Part shown: one piece after another, positions 1-9,318 of the stretch | Layout: every line of letters begins with the position of its first letter | Numbering within the stretch: the stretch's first letter is position 1 | Assembly (NCBI RefSeq): GCF_004135735.1 | Contig: NZ_CP012670.1 | Location: 3,121,501-3,185,500, forward strand | From: Sorangium cellulosum | GTDB taxonomy: Bacteria > Myxococcota_A > Polyangia > Polyangiales > Polyangiaceae | Direction of reading: 5' to 3' | DNA: 64,000 bases | Notes under the pieces: model-generated | Seen by the model: the letters and a program-made list of their open reading frames with translations, nothing else | Database searches by the model: none | What the model was told of the DNA's origin: nothing | Translations under genes and position numbers: made by a program

Positions 1-1
1 C

Positions 2-2188
2 GGCGCCTCCGCGGAGACGACCGCGGTGACGCTCGAGGAGATCGCCCGCTCGGTGAAGGGGGTGAGCGCCAACGCCGAGGAGCTCGCGGCGTCGAGCGAG
101 GAGCTCCTCGCCTCCGTCAGCCTGACGAGCGGGAACGCCGAGGAGGTGGCGGCCCGCGGCGAGAGCAGCGCCGCGGCGCTCGAGGAGCTCGCGGCCACGG
201 TCGAGGAGATGTCGAAGGGCGTCGGGCGCCTGTCGGCCGACGCCCGGGGGGTCGGGCAGCAGATCTCGACAGTGGCCGACGCGGCGGCGGGCGTGAGCGG
301 CGGCCTCGGGCGCGTCGCGAAGGACGCCGGGGAGATGGCGAGCGCGGTCGAGGAGACCGCCGCGACCGCCGAGGAGATGGCGCGGTCGATCCGCGGCGTG
401 GCGGAGAGCGCGAGGGCGCTCGACGCGAGCGCCGGGACGACCGCGAGCACGATCACGGAGATCGCGACCTCGGTCGAGCAGGTCGCGGTGACGGCCGAGA
501 AGAACGCGGCGACCATCGAGGCCAACGCGGTCGCCACCGAGGAGCTCGCGCGCACCGCGCAGCAGGTCGCGCAGAGCGCCGAGCAGATCAGCGCGCTCGC
601 GGCCGGCAACGCCGCGGCGTCGTCCCAGGTCGAGGCCACGACGCGGAGGATCGTCTCCATCGTCGACGGCGCGCGCGCGACCGCGGAGCAGGGCGTCGCG
701 ACCGCGCGCCAGGGCGCGGCCACGGTCGGCCGGTCCATCTCCGGCCTCGGGAGCATCCGGCAGGCGATGGCCGACTCCGCGTCGGTCATGAAGGAGATGG
801 GCCGGCGCGCCGAGGAGATCGGCGACATCGTCCAGACCATCAACCTGATCGCCGATCGCACGAACCTCCTGTCGCTCAACGCCAGCATCGAGGCCGCGCG
901 GGCAGGGGAGCACGGCCGGGGCTTCGCCGTCGTCGCCGAGGAGATCCGGAACCTCGCGGACCGGGCCGCCGTGTCGAGCGCCGAGATCGCCAAGATCGTC
1001 CGCGCGCTCCAGGCGAGCGCCCGCGAGGCGGTGGCCGCCTCGACCGAGGGCGTGAAGGTCGCGGACGAGGGGACCCGGCTCGCGGGCGACGCCGAGCGGG
1101 CGCTCGCGTCCATCCTGCAGGGGGTCGAGGAGCTCGGCCGGTCGATCCGCGAGATCGACCGGGCGAACGGGGAGCAGGTGCAGGCGGTGAGCTCCCTGGC
1201 CCAGACCGCCGCGCGCATGAGCGACGAGGGCAAGACGATCGCGCGCTCCGCGGCCGAGCAGACCAAGGCGATCCAGGCGCTCGCGCAGGGGAGCGCGCAG
1301 ATGCGCAACATGGCCCGACAGACCAGGGAGGCCACGGCCGAGCAGGCGGGCGCGCTGCGCGACGCCGTGCGGGCCAACGCGCAGCTCACCCAGAGCGCCG
1401 AGCGGGTGTCGCGGGCGATGGACGAGCAGGCGGCCGCGGCGTCCCAGCTCGCGAAGGTCGCCGCGCAGATGCGCGCGCTGACCAACCAGACCAACGCCGC
1501 GCTGACCGAGCAGACGCGCGCGCTCTCCGGGATCGCGGCGGGCGCGCAGGACGTCGCGGGCGCGGCGCAGCGGATGATCGCGGGCCTCGCGGAGCAGGCG
1601 GGCGGGGCGGCCGAGATGGCGCGCGCGATGGACGAGATCCGCAAGCAGACGGCCCAGTCGGCCCGGGGGATCGCCGAGCAGGCGCGGGCCACGAAGCAGA
1701 TCGAGGCGTCCGCCCAGAAGGTCGCGAGGCTCGCGGCCGCGGTGACCGCCGCCACCGCGGACCAGAGCGCGGCGACGTCGGCGCTCGCGAAGGAGGGGGA
1801 CGCGGTGCGCCGGATCGCCCGGCAGACGGCGCGGGCGGTCACCGAGCAGGCGGAGGCCGTCACGGCGCTCTCGGCGGGGGGGGCCCGCCAGGCGTCGGCG
1901 CTCCAGGCCATCGCGCGGTCGGCGGTCGAGCAGTCGGCCCGGAGCGAGGAGCTCGCGGGCGCGCTGTCCCGGCTGCGCGACCCGCTGCGGGATCTGCTCG
2001 CCTCCACGACCAGGCAGGCGAGGGGCGCCGGCGCGGTCGCGGCCGACGCCGGCTATGTGCTGGAGCAGGTCGGCAGGATCCGGCACGTGAGCGCCGAGCA
2101 GGTGGACGTGATCGCGGGCGTGGCGGCCGCGATCGCGTCCCTCAAGGCGAACGGCCAGCAGCCGCACGCGCCGCCGGAGACCGCGTGA
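2..2188 (+). CDS. Methyl-accepting chemotaxis protein, 5'-truncated by window edge
   Basis: The reading frame is open to the first base of the window, so the true N-terminus lies outside; an in-frame GTG at 26 is probably not the start. About 720 residues are visible, almost all Ala/Glu/Gln-rich heptad coiled coil. Around residues 274-312 (counted from 26) lies the conserved MCP signalling hairpin tip, with the motifs [16 protein letters not shown] and [16 protein letters not shown], which contacts CheW and CheA. No transmembrane segment or HAMP domain is visible in this part. The coiled coil continues for about 400 residues beyond the tip, longer than in a typical MCP. The stop overlaps the next gene by 4 bases, so this is the upstream gene of a coupled MCP-HEAT-cheR-cheB operon. 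The MCP identity is firm; the ligand and membrane topology cannot be seen. Confidence 0.93.
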   Translation, partial: GASAETTAVTLEEIARSVKGVSANAEELAASSEELLASVSLTSGNAEEVAARGESSAAALEELAATVEEMSKGVGRLSADARGVGQQISTVADAAAGVSGGLGRVAKDAGEMASAVEETAATAEEMARSIRGVAESARALDASAGTTASTITEIATSVEQVAVTAEKNAATIEANAVATEELARTAQQVAQSAEQISALAAGNAAASSQVEATTRRIVSIVDGARATAEQGVATARQGAATVGRSISGLGSIRQAMADSASVMKEMGRRAEEIGDIVQTINLIADRTNLLSLNASIEAARAGEHGRGFAVVAEEIRNLADRAAVSSAEIAKIVRALQASAREAVAASTEGVKVADEGTRLAGDAERALASILQGVEELGRSIREIDRANGEQVQAVSSLAQTAARMSDEGKTIARSAAEQTKAIQALAQGSAQMRNMARQTREATAEQAGALRDAVRANAQLTQSAERVSRAMDEQAAAASQLAKVAAQMRALTNQTNAALTEQTRALSGIAAGAQDVAGAAQRMIAGLAEQAGGAAEMARAMDEIRKQTAQSARGIAEQARATKQIEASAQKVARLAAAVTAATADQSAATSALAKEGDAVRRIARQTARAVTEQAEAVTALSAGGARQASALQAIARSAVEQSARSEELAGALSRLRDPLRDLLASTTRQARGAGAVAADAGYVLEQVGRIRHVSAEQVDVIAGVAAAIASLKANGQQPHAPPETA

Positions 2189-4542
2189 CCGCGCGGCGGC
2201 CACCGCTCGCCGTCGCGGAGGCGGAGCGGCAGCGCGTCGAGCGGGTCGATCGGCTCGCGGCGTCCGGGCCGCCGGGGGTGCCCGCGCTCGTCGAGATGCT
2301 GGCCGACCCGAGCTGGACCGTGCGGCGGAGCGTCGTCGCGTCGCTCGCCGCGCTCGGCGACGCGGCGGTGCAGCCGCTCTGCGCGTGCCTGCGCGCGCGG
2401 CGCGACAGCGAGGCGCGCATCGCCGCCGCGATGGACGCGCTCGCCGCGTCCCTCGGGGACGTGGACGCCGCCGTGCTCGCGCTGACGCTCGAGCCTCACC
2501 CCGCGGTCGTCGCCGACGCGGCGCAGATCCTCGGCCGCCGCGGCAGCGCGAGCGCGGTCCCCCGGCTCGCGGAGCTCACGTCGCACCCGGACGACAACGT
2601 GGCCGTCGCCGCGATCGAGGCGCTCGGGCGCGTCGGCGGCAGGGCCGCGGTGGACTCGCTCGTCGACGCCGTGAAGAGCGGCAACTTCTTCCGTGTCTTC
2701 CCGGCCATCGACGTGCTGGGCCGGAGCGGCGATCCGCGCGCGATCGGCCCGCTCTCGGGCCTCCTCGACGACCCGCAGTACCTCCTCGAGGCGGCGCGCG
2801 CGCTCGGCCGCACCGGGAGCCGCGCCGCGGTGGCGCCGCTGACGCGCCTCTTCGCGCGGCCGAGCGACGCGGTCGCGCGCGTCGCCGCCGTGGCGCTGGC
2901 CGAGCTGCGCGAGCGGTACCGCGAGCGCTACGGGACGGTCGAGCCGATCGACGACGCGCTGCGGGGCGAGTCGCCCGCGCCGGGCGCGGCGCGGCGGCTG
3001 ATCCAGAGCCTCGCGGGGGCGGATCCGGGCGAGCAGGCGATGATCTGCGCGGTGCTTGGCGCGATCGGGGGCGACGACGCGCTCCTGCACCTGACCCGCC
3101 TGCTCGACGCGGCGCCCGCCGTGGCGAGCGCCGCGGCGGAGGCGCTCTTCCGGCTCTGCCGGAGCGCGGACGCCCGGGTGCTCGCGGCGCTGCGCGAGGG
3201 CGACAGCGCCCGGCGGCTCCTCCTGCTGCCGCTCGTGAAGGGCTCCGCGGCCGCGGCCGACGTCGAGCGCTGCCTCGAGGATCCGGACCCCGAGGTCCGC
3301 GCCGCGGCGTGCGACGCGCTCGGGCGCATCATGGATCCCGGCTCGGCGCGCGCGCTGTTCCGGCTCCTCGACGACCCGAGCGCCCGCGTGGTCCACGCCG
3401 CGATGGGCGCGATCCAGGCGCTGGGCGGCGCCGAGGTCGAGGCGCTCGCGCTCGAGGCCGCGCGCGGGGGGACCCCGGCGGCGCGGCGGGCGGCGCTCCG
3501 GATCCTCGCCTACTTCGCGCCGCGCCCGGCGCTCCAGGTCTTCATCGACGGGCTCCGCGACGCCGACCTGCGCGCGCGCGAGCGGGCGATCCACGGCCTC
3601 GCGTCCTTCTCGGAGCCCGAGGCGATCGGCGCGCTCGTTGCGGTGGCGTCCGACGCGTCGGAGCGGATCCGGGCCGTCGCGATGCGGGCGCTCGGGCAGG
3701 CGCAGCGGGAGCCGCGCGTGATCGCGGCGCTGCTCGAGGGGCTCCGCGACGAGGACGCCTGGGTCCGCTACTTCGCCTGCCAGTCGCTCGGGAAGCACGG
3801 GTGGGAGCCGGCCGCGGGCGCCATCGCCGAGCGGCTCCGGGACGAGAGCGGCCAGGTGCGCGTCGCGGCGATCGAGGCGCTGTCGGGGATCAAGGGCGAG
3901 CTCGCGACGGCGGCGCTCGAGGAGGCGGCCCGGGACAGCGACACGGACATGCGGCGCTCGGCGCTGATCGGGCTCGGCATCGCCGGGCGGGAGGCGTCGC
4001 TGCCGACGCTGCTCGGCGCGCTGTCGTCCGAGGACGTGGCGACCCGGCTGGTGGCGACCTCGGCGATCTCCGGCTTCTCGTCGCCCGAGGTCCTGCCCGC
4101 GCTCGTGCGGGCCGCGGGCGACGCCGACGAGAGCGTCCGCGCGGCGGCGACCGGCTTCCTCGCGGCGCGCCCCGGGGACGACGCGACGCGGGCGCTCGTC
4201 GCGCTCCTCGTCGCGTCCGAGGCGAAGGGCCCGCTGCTCGACGCGCTGTCCACGCCCGCGCCGGGGCGGATCGAGGGCATCCTTTCCGCGCTCGCGACGG
4301 CGGACGACGAGCTCGCGCCGCTGCTCACCTCGGCGCTCGCGCGGATGCGGCTGCCCGCGGCGAACGCCGCGCTCCTCGAGGCGCTCCGGCTGCCGCGCGC
4401 GCCGGCGCGGAAGGCGGCGGCGACCACGCTCGCCGCGGTGCCCACGAAGGAGGCGTTCGCCGCGGTCGAGCTCGCCTCGCGGACCGACCCGGACCCGGAG
4501 GTGCGCCGGGTGTCGAGCTCGCTCCTGTCGCAGTGGGCATGA
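2185..4542 (+). CDS. HEAT-repeat protein of the chemosensory operon
   Basis: A 785-residue protein built almost entirely of HEAT/PBS-lyase-type helical repeats. Units of about 30 residues recur with a pattern such as [19 protein letters not shown] and [17 protein letters not shown]. It starts with GTG inside the stop of the MCP gene and ends inside the ATG of cheR, so it is translationally coupled on both sides. No catalytic motif or signal peptide is visible. HEAT solenoids are protein-interaction scaffolds. From its position between receptor and methyltransferase I infer that it organises or tunes receptor modification, but the partner is unknown. HEAT proteins inside myxobacterial che clusters are known from general knowledge. 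The family call is secure; the role is inference. Confidence 0.9.
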   Translation: MTARRPPLAVAEAERQRVERVDRLAASGPPGVPALVEMLADPSWTVRRSVVASLAALGDAAVQPLCACLRARRDSEARIAAAMDALAASLGDVDAAVLALTLEPHPAVVADAAQILGRRGSASAVPRLAELTSHPDDNVAVAAIEALGRVGGRAAVDSLVDAVKSGNFFRVFPAIDVLGRSGDPRAIGPLSGLLDDPQYLLEAARALGRTGSRAAVAPLTRLFARPSDAVARVAAVALAELRERYRERYGTVEPIDDALRGESPAPGAARRLIQSLAGADPGEQAMICAVLGAIGGDDALLHLTRLLDAAPAVASAAAEALFRLCRSADARVLAALREGDSARRLLLLPLVKGSAAAADVERCLEDPDPEVRAAACDALGRIMDPGSARALFRLLDDPSARVVHAAMGAIQALGGAEVEALALEAARGGTPAARRAALRILAYFAPRPALQVFIDGLRDADLRARERAIHGLASFSEPEAIGALVAVASDASERIRAVAMRALGQAQREPRVIAALLEGLRDEDAWVRYFACQSLGKHGWEPAAGAIAERLRDESGQVRVAAIEALSGIKGELATAALEEAARDSDTDMRRSALIGLGIAGREASLPTLLGALSSEDVATRLVATSAISGFSSPEVLPALVRAAGDADESVRAAATGFLAARPGDDATRALVALLVASEAKGPLLDALSTPAPGRIEGILSALATADDELAPLLTSALARMRLPAANAALLEALRLPRAPARKAAATTLAAVPTKEAFAAVELASRTDPDPEVRRVSSSLLSQWA

Positions 4543-5366
4543 TGGGCCGCCTCCCCTTCTCCTCGCAGCTCTTCGCGATCTTCAGCGCGCTCATCGCCGA
4601 GAAGGCCGGGATCCACTACGACGCGGGCGAGCGCGAGCTGCTCGGCGACAAGCTCTCGGCGCGCGCCCTCGAGGCCGGCTTCGACTCGCTGCTCGATTAT
4701 TACTACTACCTCCGGTACGACCCGGAGGGCGCGGTCGAGATCGACGCGCTGATCGACGCCCTGGTCGTGGGCGAGACGTACTTCTTCCGGGAGCTCCCGC
4801 AGCTCGAGGTGACGATCGCGGAGGTCGTCGCGCCGCGCGTCGCGGCGGGGCAGCGGCCGCGGATCTGGTCGGCGGCGTGCGCGAGCGGCGAGGAGCCGCT
4901 CACGATCGCGATGCTCCTCGCGGAGCGGGGGCTGCTCGACCGGGTGGAGATCGTCGCGAGCGACATCAGCGTGCGGGCGCTCGCGCGGGCCCGCGCCGGC
5001 GTGTTCGGGCCGCGCTCGCTGCGCAGCAACGCGCCGCCGCCCGCCTTCGCCGGCCGGTGGCTCACGGTGACGCCCGATCGCGTCGCCGTGAGCGCCGAGC
5101 TCCAGCGGGCCATCACGTGGCGGCGGGTCAACCTGCTCGACGCCGCCGGGATCGCGTCGCTCGGGCAGTTCGACGTCATCGTCTGCCGCAACGTGCTCAT
5201 CTATTTCCACGACAACACGGCGCGGTGGGTGATCGGGAACCTCTCGGGGGCGCTCGCCGTGGGCGGCTTCCTCTTGGTGGGCGTCTCCGAGTCGCTCCTC
5301 AGGCTCGGCACCGCGCTGGCGTGCGAGGAGCGGGGCGGGGTATTCCTTTACCGGAGGACGGCGTGA
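4539..5366 (+). CDS. cheR: CheR chemoreceptor glutamate methyltransferase
   Basis: A 275-residue CheR. It transfers methyl groups from S-adenosylmethionine to receptor glutamates in the cytoplasm. The N-terminal helical domain (residues 1-80) is followed by the SAM fold, with the cofactor loop WSAACASGEEPLTIAM and the family signature CRNVLIYF near the C-terminus; both are intact. Two ATGs (4539 and 4542) begin the frame, overlapping the stop of the HEAT gene (ATGA). The stop TGA overlaps the ATG of cheB in the same way. It should oppose CheB in adaptation of the upstream MCP. Length is normal for the family. No TPR extension is seen. Confidence 0.95.
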   Translation: MMGRLPFSSQLFAIFSALIAEKAGIHYDAGERELLGDKLSARALEAGFDSLLDYYYYLRYDPEGAVEIDALIDALVVGETYFFRELPQLEVTIAEVVAPRVAAGQRPRIWSAACASGEEPLTIAMLLAERGLLDRVEIVASDISVRALARARAGVFGPRSLRSNAPPPAFAGRWLTVTPDRVAVSAELQRAITWRRVNLLDAAGIASLGQFDVIVCRNVLIYFHDNTARWVIGNLSGALAVGGFLLVGVSESLLRLGTALACEERGGVFLYRRTA

Positions 5367-6454
5367 TGAAGGGCCGACCGAACCCGGGGGAGGGCGTGAC
5401 GATGGGCCGGCCGATCCGCGTGCTCATCGTCGACGACTCCGCCTTCGTGCGCAAGGTGCTGCGGCAGGTGCTCACCGCGAGCCGGTCGATCGAGGTCGTC
5501 GACGTGGCGGCGGACGGCCTGGACGCGCTGGAGAAGATCGCGCGCCACAGGCCAGACGTCATCACGCTGGATCTCGTGATGCCGAACCTGGACGGCATCG
5601 GCGTGCTCGCGTCGCTGCCGCGGGAGGGCGCGCCGCGGGTGGTCGTGGTCAGCAACGCCGAGGCGGACAGCGAGCTCGGCGTGCAGGCGCTCCAGCGCGG
5701 CGCGGTCGACATCGTCGAGAAGCCCACCTCGCTCGCGACGGACCGCCTCTACGAGCTCGCGGCCGAGCTCGTCCGCAAGGTGACCGCCGCGGCCGTGGCG
5801 CGGGTGCAGCCGGAGGCGCCGCGCGCGCGTCCGGCGCCGGTCGTGCCCTTCGCGATCCCCGCGAAGGGCCGGGCGCGCGTGGTCGTGGTCGGCGCGTCCA
5901 CGGGCGGCCCTCAGGCGCTCACGCGGCTGCTCGCGGCGCTGCCCGGCGAGCTCCCGGTCCCCGTCGTCATCGCGCTGCACATCCCGCCTGGTTACACGGA
6001 ATCGCTGGCGCACCGCCTGGACGAGGCGAGCGCGCTCTCGGTGGTCGAGGCCTCGGACGGCCTCGAGCTGCGGCCTGGGCTCGCGGTCCTCGCGCGCGGC
6101 GGGACGCACCTCCTTTTGCAGCGCAGCCGGGAGGGCGCCGCCGTGCGCTTCGGGCAGGCGCCCGAGGCGTCGCTGTACCGGCCGTCGGTGGATCTGCTGT
6201 TCCGGAGCGCCGCGGTGGTGTTCGGGGCGGGCGTGCTCGGGGTCGTGCTGACGGGCATGGGGGACGACGGGCTCGAGGGCTCGCGCGCGATCCACGCGGC
6301 GGGCGGGGAGATCCTCGTGGAGTCCGAGTCGTCGTGCGTCGTGTACGGCATGCCTCGACGCGTGCTGGAGGCCGGGCTCGCGGCGGCCGAGGCGCCCATC
6401 GACGCGATGGGCGCGCTCATCCTGCGGTACCTCATGGGACGGGAGGCTGGCTGA
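5366..6454 (+). CDS. cheB: CheB response-regulator methylesterase
   Basis: A 362-residue two-domain CheB. The receiver domain carries the acidic pair in VLIVDDSAFVRK and the phospho-acceptor Asp in VITLDLVMPNLDG. A linker leads to the methylesterase domain, with the nucleophile Ser in GASTGGPQAL, the His in ALHIPPGYTESLAHRL and the Asp in TGMGDDGLEGS, so the triad is complete. It demethylates or deamidates receptor glutamates when phosphorylated. I chose ATG 5366 because it overlaps the cheR stop and follows GGAGGA at 5353-5358; ATG 5402 would give 350 residues and lose only a short tail. It is the last gene of the operon. No cheA or cheW is present, so these must be upstream or elsewhere. 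Confidence 0.95.
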   Translation: MKGRPNPGEGVTMGRPIRVLIVDDSAFVRKVLRQVLTASRSIEVVDVAADGLDALEKIARHRPDVITLDLVMPNLDGIGVLASLPREGAPRVVVVSNAEADSELGVQALQRGAVDIVEKPTSLATDRLYELAAELVRKVTAAAVARVQPEAPRARPAPVVPFAIPAKGRARVVVVGASTGGPQALTRLLAALPGELPVPVVIALHIPPGYTESLAHRLDEASALSVVEASDGLELRPGLAVLARGGTHLLLQRSREGAAVRFGQAPEASLYRPSVDLLFRSAAVVFGAGVLGVVLTGMGDDGLEGSRAIHAAGGEILVESESSCVVYGMPRRVLEAGLAAAEAPIDAMGALILRYLMGREAG

Positions 6455-6625
6455 AGCGCGTCCGGACGCGACAGGTCGAGTCGCCCGCGGGGGGCCACCG
6501 CTTCCAGCGCTGGGCCGGGGAGGACATCGCGCCGGCGCCCGTCATCCACGGCCGGTCCTTGGGCATCCACGTGCGCAGGGCACCCCGCCGATCCCTGGGA
6601 CCCACGGTTTGCCTGCACCGCTGCG

Positions 6626-7094
6626 CTACGCGGCCCGACGCGAGCCGCCGCCCTTTTGCTTCGTGGCCTCTGGCCTGCGCGCCTTCGGCCTCGTGTCGGT
6701 GGCCCCCTCGTCGCGCGCGCCCTTCCTGCCCTTCTGGCCGAGGCTCTTCTTGAGCAGCGCGATGAGGTCCACCGCGCCGGTCCTCTGCCTCCTGTCCTCC
6801 TCGTCTCCAGCGGACTCGGCCGGCGCCGTGGTCTGACCGGATTTCACCTTCTCCTCGATGAGCCTCATCACGTCGTCGCGGTACTCATCCCTGTATTTCT
6901 CCGGCTTCCACGAAGTGGCCATCTCGGCCACGAGCCGCTCCGCCATCGCGAGCTCTCTCTCGCCGAGCCCCTTCTCGTCGAGCTCCACCTCGGGCAGATC
7001 GAGCTCCTCGTCGCCGCGGAGCTCGTACGCGAACCGGAGCAGGCTCAGGAACGAGCCCGAAGCTGATGCTGCCTTTCCAGATGCTGCGCGGCAT
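6626..7094 (-). pseudogene. ku: Decayed bacterial Ku (end-joining protein) gene
   Basis: Read on the minus strand from ATG 7094, the first 15 residues (MPRSIWKGSISFGLV) are the hallmark N-terminus of bacterial Ku. The sequence then jumps into another frame that encodes only the C-terminal part: FLSLLRFAYELRGDEELDLP, then ERELAMAERLVAEMA, PEKYRDEYRDDVMRLIEEK and a Lys/Arg-rich tail. The roughly 170-180 residues of the DNA-ring core between these parts are missing, and the join is out of frame. The C-terminal frame is open from 7111 but has no plausible start of its own. The gene therefore looks like an internal deletion with a frameshift, not a functional end-joining factor. No ligD is visible nearby. 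Assignment to Ku rests on family knowledge; the deletion is directly visible. Confidence 0.8.
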
Positions 7095-7294
7095 GCGCTC
7101 TCCTCACGCAAGCGGCCCGCTCGAGGGCTGCGAACGCGCAGCCATGCAAGCCGGCGGCCGGGCCCCTGCGCCGTCCGGCGCGGCCCCGCGCCCTCGTCCT
7201 GGCCGCACTCGAGCCCTCGGGGCCGGACGCCCGAGGTCGCCTTTCGCCACGGCGGGCGGGTGGCGATCGCCGCCCCGCGCTCCCAGCGCGGTTG

Positions 7295-7300
7295 TATAAC
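7295..7300 (+). promoter_or_regulatory. Candidate -10 box for the isochorismatase-like gene
   Basis: TATAAC lies 11 bases upstream of the ATG at 7312 in otherwise GC-rich DNA. No Shine-Dalgarno sequence separates it from the ATG, so the mRNA may be leaderless or have a leader of only a few bases. No convincing -35 box is visible. Confidence 0.35.
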
Positions 7301-7311
7301 GAGCGCGCGAT

Positions 7312-7911
7312 ATGTCTCGTCGAAGCCACGACCTCCACGGCTCCGCGCCGGACAGCAGCCGGACCGCGCTGCTCCTCATCGACGTCATCAACGACCTGGA
7401 CTTCCCGGCGGGCGATCGGCTCCTCGCCCACGCGCTGCCGATGGCGCACCGCATCCGGGCGCTGAAGCGGCGGTGCCGCGACGCCGGCATCCCCGCCGTC
7501 TACGTGAACGACAACTTCGGTCGATGGCAATCGAACTTCCAGCGGCAGATCGAGCACTGCCTGAGGGATGGATGCCGCGGCCGGGATATCGCGGCGCTGC
7601 TCCAGCCCGAGCACGACGACTACTTCGTGCTCAAGCCCAAGCACTCGGGCTTCTACGGCACCACGCTGGAGATCCTGCTCGAGGCCCTCGGCGCGCAGAC
7701 GCTCGTGCTCACCGGCATGGCGGGGAACCTCTGCGTGCTGTTCACGGCCAACGACGCGTACATGCGCGATTACCGGCTGGTCGTCCCGTCGGACTGCATC
7801 GCCTCGGAGGACGAGGAGGACAACCGGTATGCGCTCCGCCAGATGGAGCGCTTCCTCAAGGCCGACATCTCACCTGCCCATGAAATCGACATCGAGCGAC
7901 TGCCCGCCTGA
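7312..7911 (+). CDS. Isochorismatase-family cysteine hydrolase
   Basis: A 199-residue cytoplasmic cysteine hydrolase of the isochorismatase/nicotinamidase superfamily. The catalytic triad is visible: Asp24 in LLLIDVINDL, a Lys in FVLKPKHSGFYGT (about 108-110) and Cys141 in TGMAGNLCVLFTANDAY. These enzymes hydrolyse C-N or enol-ether bonds in small molecules. The substrate cannot be told from sequence; the text around the Cys is not diagnostic for nicotinamidase or for isochorismatase. Length is typical. It stands alone: the Ku remnant upstream and the stress-type gene downstream run the other way. No ribosome binding site is seen before the ATG. Confidence 0.85.
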   Translation: MSRRSHDLHGSAPDSSRTALLLIDVINDLDFPAGDRLLAHALPMAHRIRALKRRCRDAGIPAVYVNDNFGRWQSNFQRQIEHCLRDGCRGRDIAALLQPEHDDYFVLKPKHSGFYGTTLEILLEALGAQTLVLTGMAGNLCVLFTANDAYMRDYRLVVPSDCIASEDEEDNRYALRQMERFLKADISPAHEIDIERLPA

Positions 7912-7994
7912 CGCGCCGATAGGGGGGCCGGGCGCCGGCGGGCAGTCGCTCTCTGTCACGCGTGACGCTCACGCGTCACGCCCGCGCGTCGCGC

Positions 7995-8540
7995 TCAGGC
8001 GACCGCCCTGTCCTTCGACGAGATGCCCTCCTCGGTGACGACGGCGACGTCGGTCGCGCCGCAGCGCTCGAAGATCTGCTTGGCCAGGCTGCGCTCGTTG
8101 CTGTTCTCCACGTGGACGGAGAGGAGGATGTTGCCGCCCCTGATCTTCCCCTCGTACTGCTTGGCCTCGACCTCGGGGATGCCGAGCCCGATCAGGGCGC
8201 CGGTGATCCCGCCGAGCGCCGCGCCCGCGGCGGCGCCGCTCAGCGCGGCCATGATGGGCCCGGCCGCGATGAACGGCCCGAGCCCGGGGATGGCGAGCGC
8301 GCCGATGCCCGCGAGCAGGCCGATGGTCCCGCCGAGCGCGCCGCCCGCGCCCGCGCCCGCCGTCGCGCCCTCGGGCGCCTTGGTGTTCTTCTCGTGCGCG
8401 AAGTCCCGCGTGCCGTGCTTGTCGGGGAAGAGCGCCGAGATGTCGCTGGTCAAGAAGCCGGCGCGCTGCAGCTCGCCGACGACGATGTCTGCCTGAGAGA
8501 GGCTGCTCACGAGCCCCAGGACTGCCTTCTTGGTCGCCAT
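7995..8540 (-). CDS. Glycine-zipper general-stress-type protein
   Basis: A 181-residue protein. Residues 1-45 resemble the N-terminal fold of YflT/GS17M-type general stress proteins (KAVLGLVSSLSQADIVVGEL). Next is a long Gly/Ala-rich glycine-zipper segment (about 65-125: GAGAGGALGGTIGLLAG and similar) that could cross or bind membranes. A C-terminal alpha/beta unit ends the chain (GGNILLSVHVENSNERSLAK, EVGAT-like end). The precise function is unknown; relatives are induced by stress in other bacteria. The gene follows the BON lipoprotein gene on the same strand with a 22-base gap, so the two are probably co-transcribed. I see no catalytic motif. Confidence 0.7.
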   Translation of the reverse strand: MATKKAVLGLVSSLSQADIVVGELQRAGFLTSDISALFPDKHGTRDFAHEKNTKAPEGATAGAGAGGALGGTIGLLAGIGALAIPGLGPFIAAGPIMAALSGAAAGAALGGITGALIGLGIPEVEAKQYEGKIRGGNILLSVHVENSNERSLAKQIFERCGATDVAVVTEEGISSKDRAVA

Positions 8541-8562
8541 GAGTTCTTCCTTTCGGACTTGA

Positions 8563-9030
8563 TCAGTCCACGTCGACTTCGAGCTGGTTGTCGACCTGCT
8601 TCACGCCGGGGATCTTCTGTGCGATCGCGGCGATCTCGGCCTTCTCCTTGTCGCTCTTCACCGGGCCGCGCAGCGTGACCACCTGCCCCTGGGTGATGAT
8701 CTTGACGTTCTTTGCGTTCATCGACAGCGCGTCGCTGTCCATCACCGCCTGACGGATCTTCTGGGTGATCGTGCGGTCGGCCTCGCTCTCGCCCTGATCC
8801 CCGGGGGTGAGCGCGGTCGGGTCGCGATCGCGATCGTTCTTCTCCGTGTTGTCGGCGGCGGCCGGCGTGGGGTTGTTCGCCCGCTGGGCGATCTCCCCGG
8901 GCACCGTCGCCGGGCTCTCTCGCGCCGCCCCGGTGTCGTCGCTGCCCGGGCGGGGCGTGCCCTCCGCCCTGTCGCAGCCAGCCGCGGCAGCGAGCGAGAG
9001 AGACATCATGAGCAAGAGTTTCGTGTTCAT
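8563..9030 (-). CDS. BON-domain lipoprotein
   Basis: A 155-residue lipoprotein. The start was set at ATG 9030 because it gives a clean lipoprotein signal peptide (MNTKLLLMMSLSLAAAAGC, lipobox AAGC). The frame is open further upstream without a signal. After a Pro/Asp/Asn-rich disordered linker, residues ~86-152 form one BON domain, with VTLRGPVKSDKEKAEI and VKQVDNQLEV as its recognisable strand-helix-strand ends. BON domains bind phospholipid and stabilise the envelope under osmotic stress (OsmY-like). It is likely anchored to the periplasmic or outer membrane. The next gene, a glycine-zipper stress-type protein, lies 22 bases downstream, which suggests an envelope-stress operon. Confidence 0.85.
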   Translation of the reverse strand: MNTKLLLMMSLSLAAAAGCDRAEGTPRPGSDDTGAARESPATVPGEIAQRANNPTPAAADNTEKNDRDRDPTALTPGDQGESEADRTITQKIRQAVMDSDALSMNAKNVKIITQGQVVTLRGPVKSDKEKAEIAAIAQKIPGVKQVDNQLEVDVD

Positions 9031-9318
9031 GCCGGGACGCCTTCGCAAGCCTCGGGCCATGCCGCGCGGAGGGCGCCTGTCGGGGCCATCGCTGTGGTCG
9101 GGGCGGATCGGTATCCCGCGTTGCGTCGTGGGATGAGATGTCTTTTCGGCGATTCCGCGCCGCGGCGCAAAAGGCCCTGCGCGCGCGCGGGCGCGGCGCA
9201 ATGCGCGTGAGCGGGCCCATCCGCTCTTGGCGCGCCGGACCGCCCCACGTGAGGCGAAGTGCCCCGTGCCGGCGCCGCGATGAGGTGGATGAGGCTGGAG
9301 AGGCGCGTATTCCGGGGA

